Assembly (NCBI GenBank): GCA_963626295.1
Contig: CAVFWS010000103.1
Coordinates: 1-6,366 of the forward strand
Direction: 5' to 3'
Source of the DNA: UBA1731 sp963626295
Lineage (GTDB): Bacteria > Verrucomicrobiota > Kiritimatiellia > RFP12 > UBA1067
Length of the DNA stretch: 6,366 bases
Below the pieces are notes generated by a model. It did not search any database and was not told the DNA's origin. It worked only from the letters and a program-made list of their open reading frames with translations. Shown here piece by piece: positions 5,982 to 6,366 of this stretch. The first letter of the stretch is position 1. Each line of letters starts with the position of its first letter. Position numbers and translations under genes: made by a program.

Positions 5982-6366
5982 GCGCTACCTTGCAGGAGAG
6001 GCGTCACCTTCACCTTCTCGACGATCTCCGCGGTGACCTCCGGGTGGGCCTTGAGGAACTCCATCGTCGCCATGCTGCCCTGCCCCAGCTGCTCCGTGCC
6101 GTACGATATCCAGCTGCCGCGCTTCTCCACCACGCCGCGGGCCAGCGCGGCATCGAGCACGGAACCCTCCCACGATATTCCGCAGGAGTAGAGTATGTCG
6201 AACTCGGCCTCCGTGAACGGCGGCGCGACCTTGTTCTTCACCACCTTCACGCGGGTGCGGTTGCCGATCACCGTGCCGCCCGGATCCTTGATGGCCCCGA
6301 TGCGCTGCACCTGCAGGCGGCACGAGGCGTAGAACTTCAGGGCCTTGCCGCCGGGCGTCGTCTCCG
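5969..6366 (-). CDS. recA: Recombinase RecA, C-terminal part (gene begins outside the window)
   Basis: The last 131 residues and the stop codon are visible; two bases of the preceding codon lie at the window edge. RecA forms filaments on single-stranded DNA, drives strand exchange and triggers LexA self-cleavage. The fragment opens at the end of loop L2 (ETTPGGKALKFYAS, equivalent to about E207 of the E. coli protein) and continues with RIGAIKD, TRVKVVKNKVAPPF and AEFDILYSCGISWEG, all standard RecA core. The C-terminal domain follows (VVEKRGSWISYG, LGQGSMATMEFL). It ends KVTPLLQGSARKK, with no acidic tail. The ATP site (Walker A and B) lies upstream of the window. Its stop overlaps the rsfS start by four bases, and the recA promoter and any LexA site are not visible. 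Confidence 0.97.
   Translation of the reverse strand, partial: ETTPGGKALKFYASCRLQVQRIGAIKDPGGTVIGNRTRVKVVKNKVAPPFTEAEFDILYSCGISWEGSVLDAALARGVVEKRGSWISYGTEQLGQGSMATMEFLKAHPEVTAEIVEKVKVTPLLQGSARKK

Noticed and set aside
1..6366. Search by eye for tRNA or rRNA genes, CRISPR repeats, insertion sequences, attachment sites and riboswitches
   Set aside because: Intergenic space totals under 200 bases and holds only the promoters, ribosome binding sites and weak hairpin listed; no direct repeat longer than a few bases stood out apart from the 7-mer flanking the Ns.

Overview
The window is a compact, GC-rich (roughly 60% by eye) bacterial segment in which every supported gene lies on the minus strand. 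Coding density is above 95%, and no stretch over 100 bases lacks a gene. No RNA gene, mobile element, CRISPR array or long repeat was seen. The lineage is an inference: the Tat-signal Gfo/Idh/MocA oxidoreductase and the style of the soluble TPR protein resemble genes common in the PVC superphylum (Kiritimatiellota, Lentisphaerota, Verrucomicrobiota). A 10-N scaffold join suggests a draft or metagenome-derived assembly.

In transcription order (high to low coordinates) the layout is as follows. The C-terminal 131 residues of RecA (5969-6366, cut by the window edge) overlap by four bases (ATGA) with rsfS, the ribosomal silencing factor (5640-5972). After 12 bases comes recD2, a 740-residue SF1B helicase (3405-5627). 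These three genes look like one transcription unit. A 54-base gap carrying an extended -10 promoter leads to a Tat-exported Gfo/Idh/MocA oxidoreductase (1965-3350). An 88-base gap with a weak hairpin and a good TTGAAA-N17-TAGAGT promoter leads to a soluble TPR protein (464-1876). It is followed after 31 bases by the N-terminal 144 residues of a probable RmuC (1-432, cut by the window edge).

Functionally, three of the six genes (recA, recD2, probable rmuC) concern DNA recombination and repair. RsfS links this block to ribosome control. The oxidoreductase and the TPR protein have no evident tie to repair and each appears to have its own promoter. I see no sign of an undescribed system. The points worth a second look are a probably artificial duplication at the scaffold gap, the recA-rsfS coupling with the rsfS ribosome binding site inside the last RecA codons, a RecA without an acidic tail, an altered EKP motif in the oxidoreductase, and two promoters sharing an extended -10 element.
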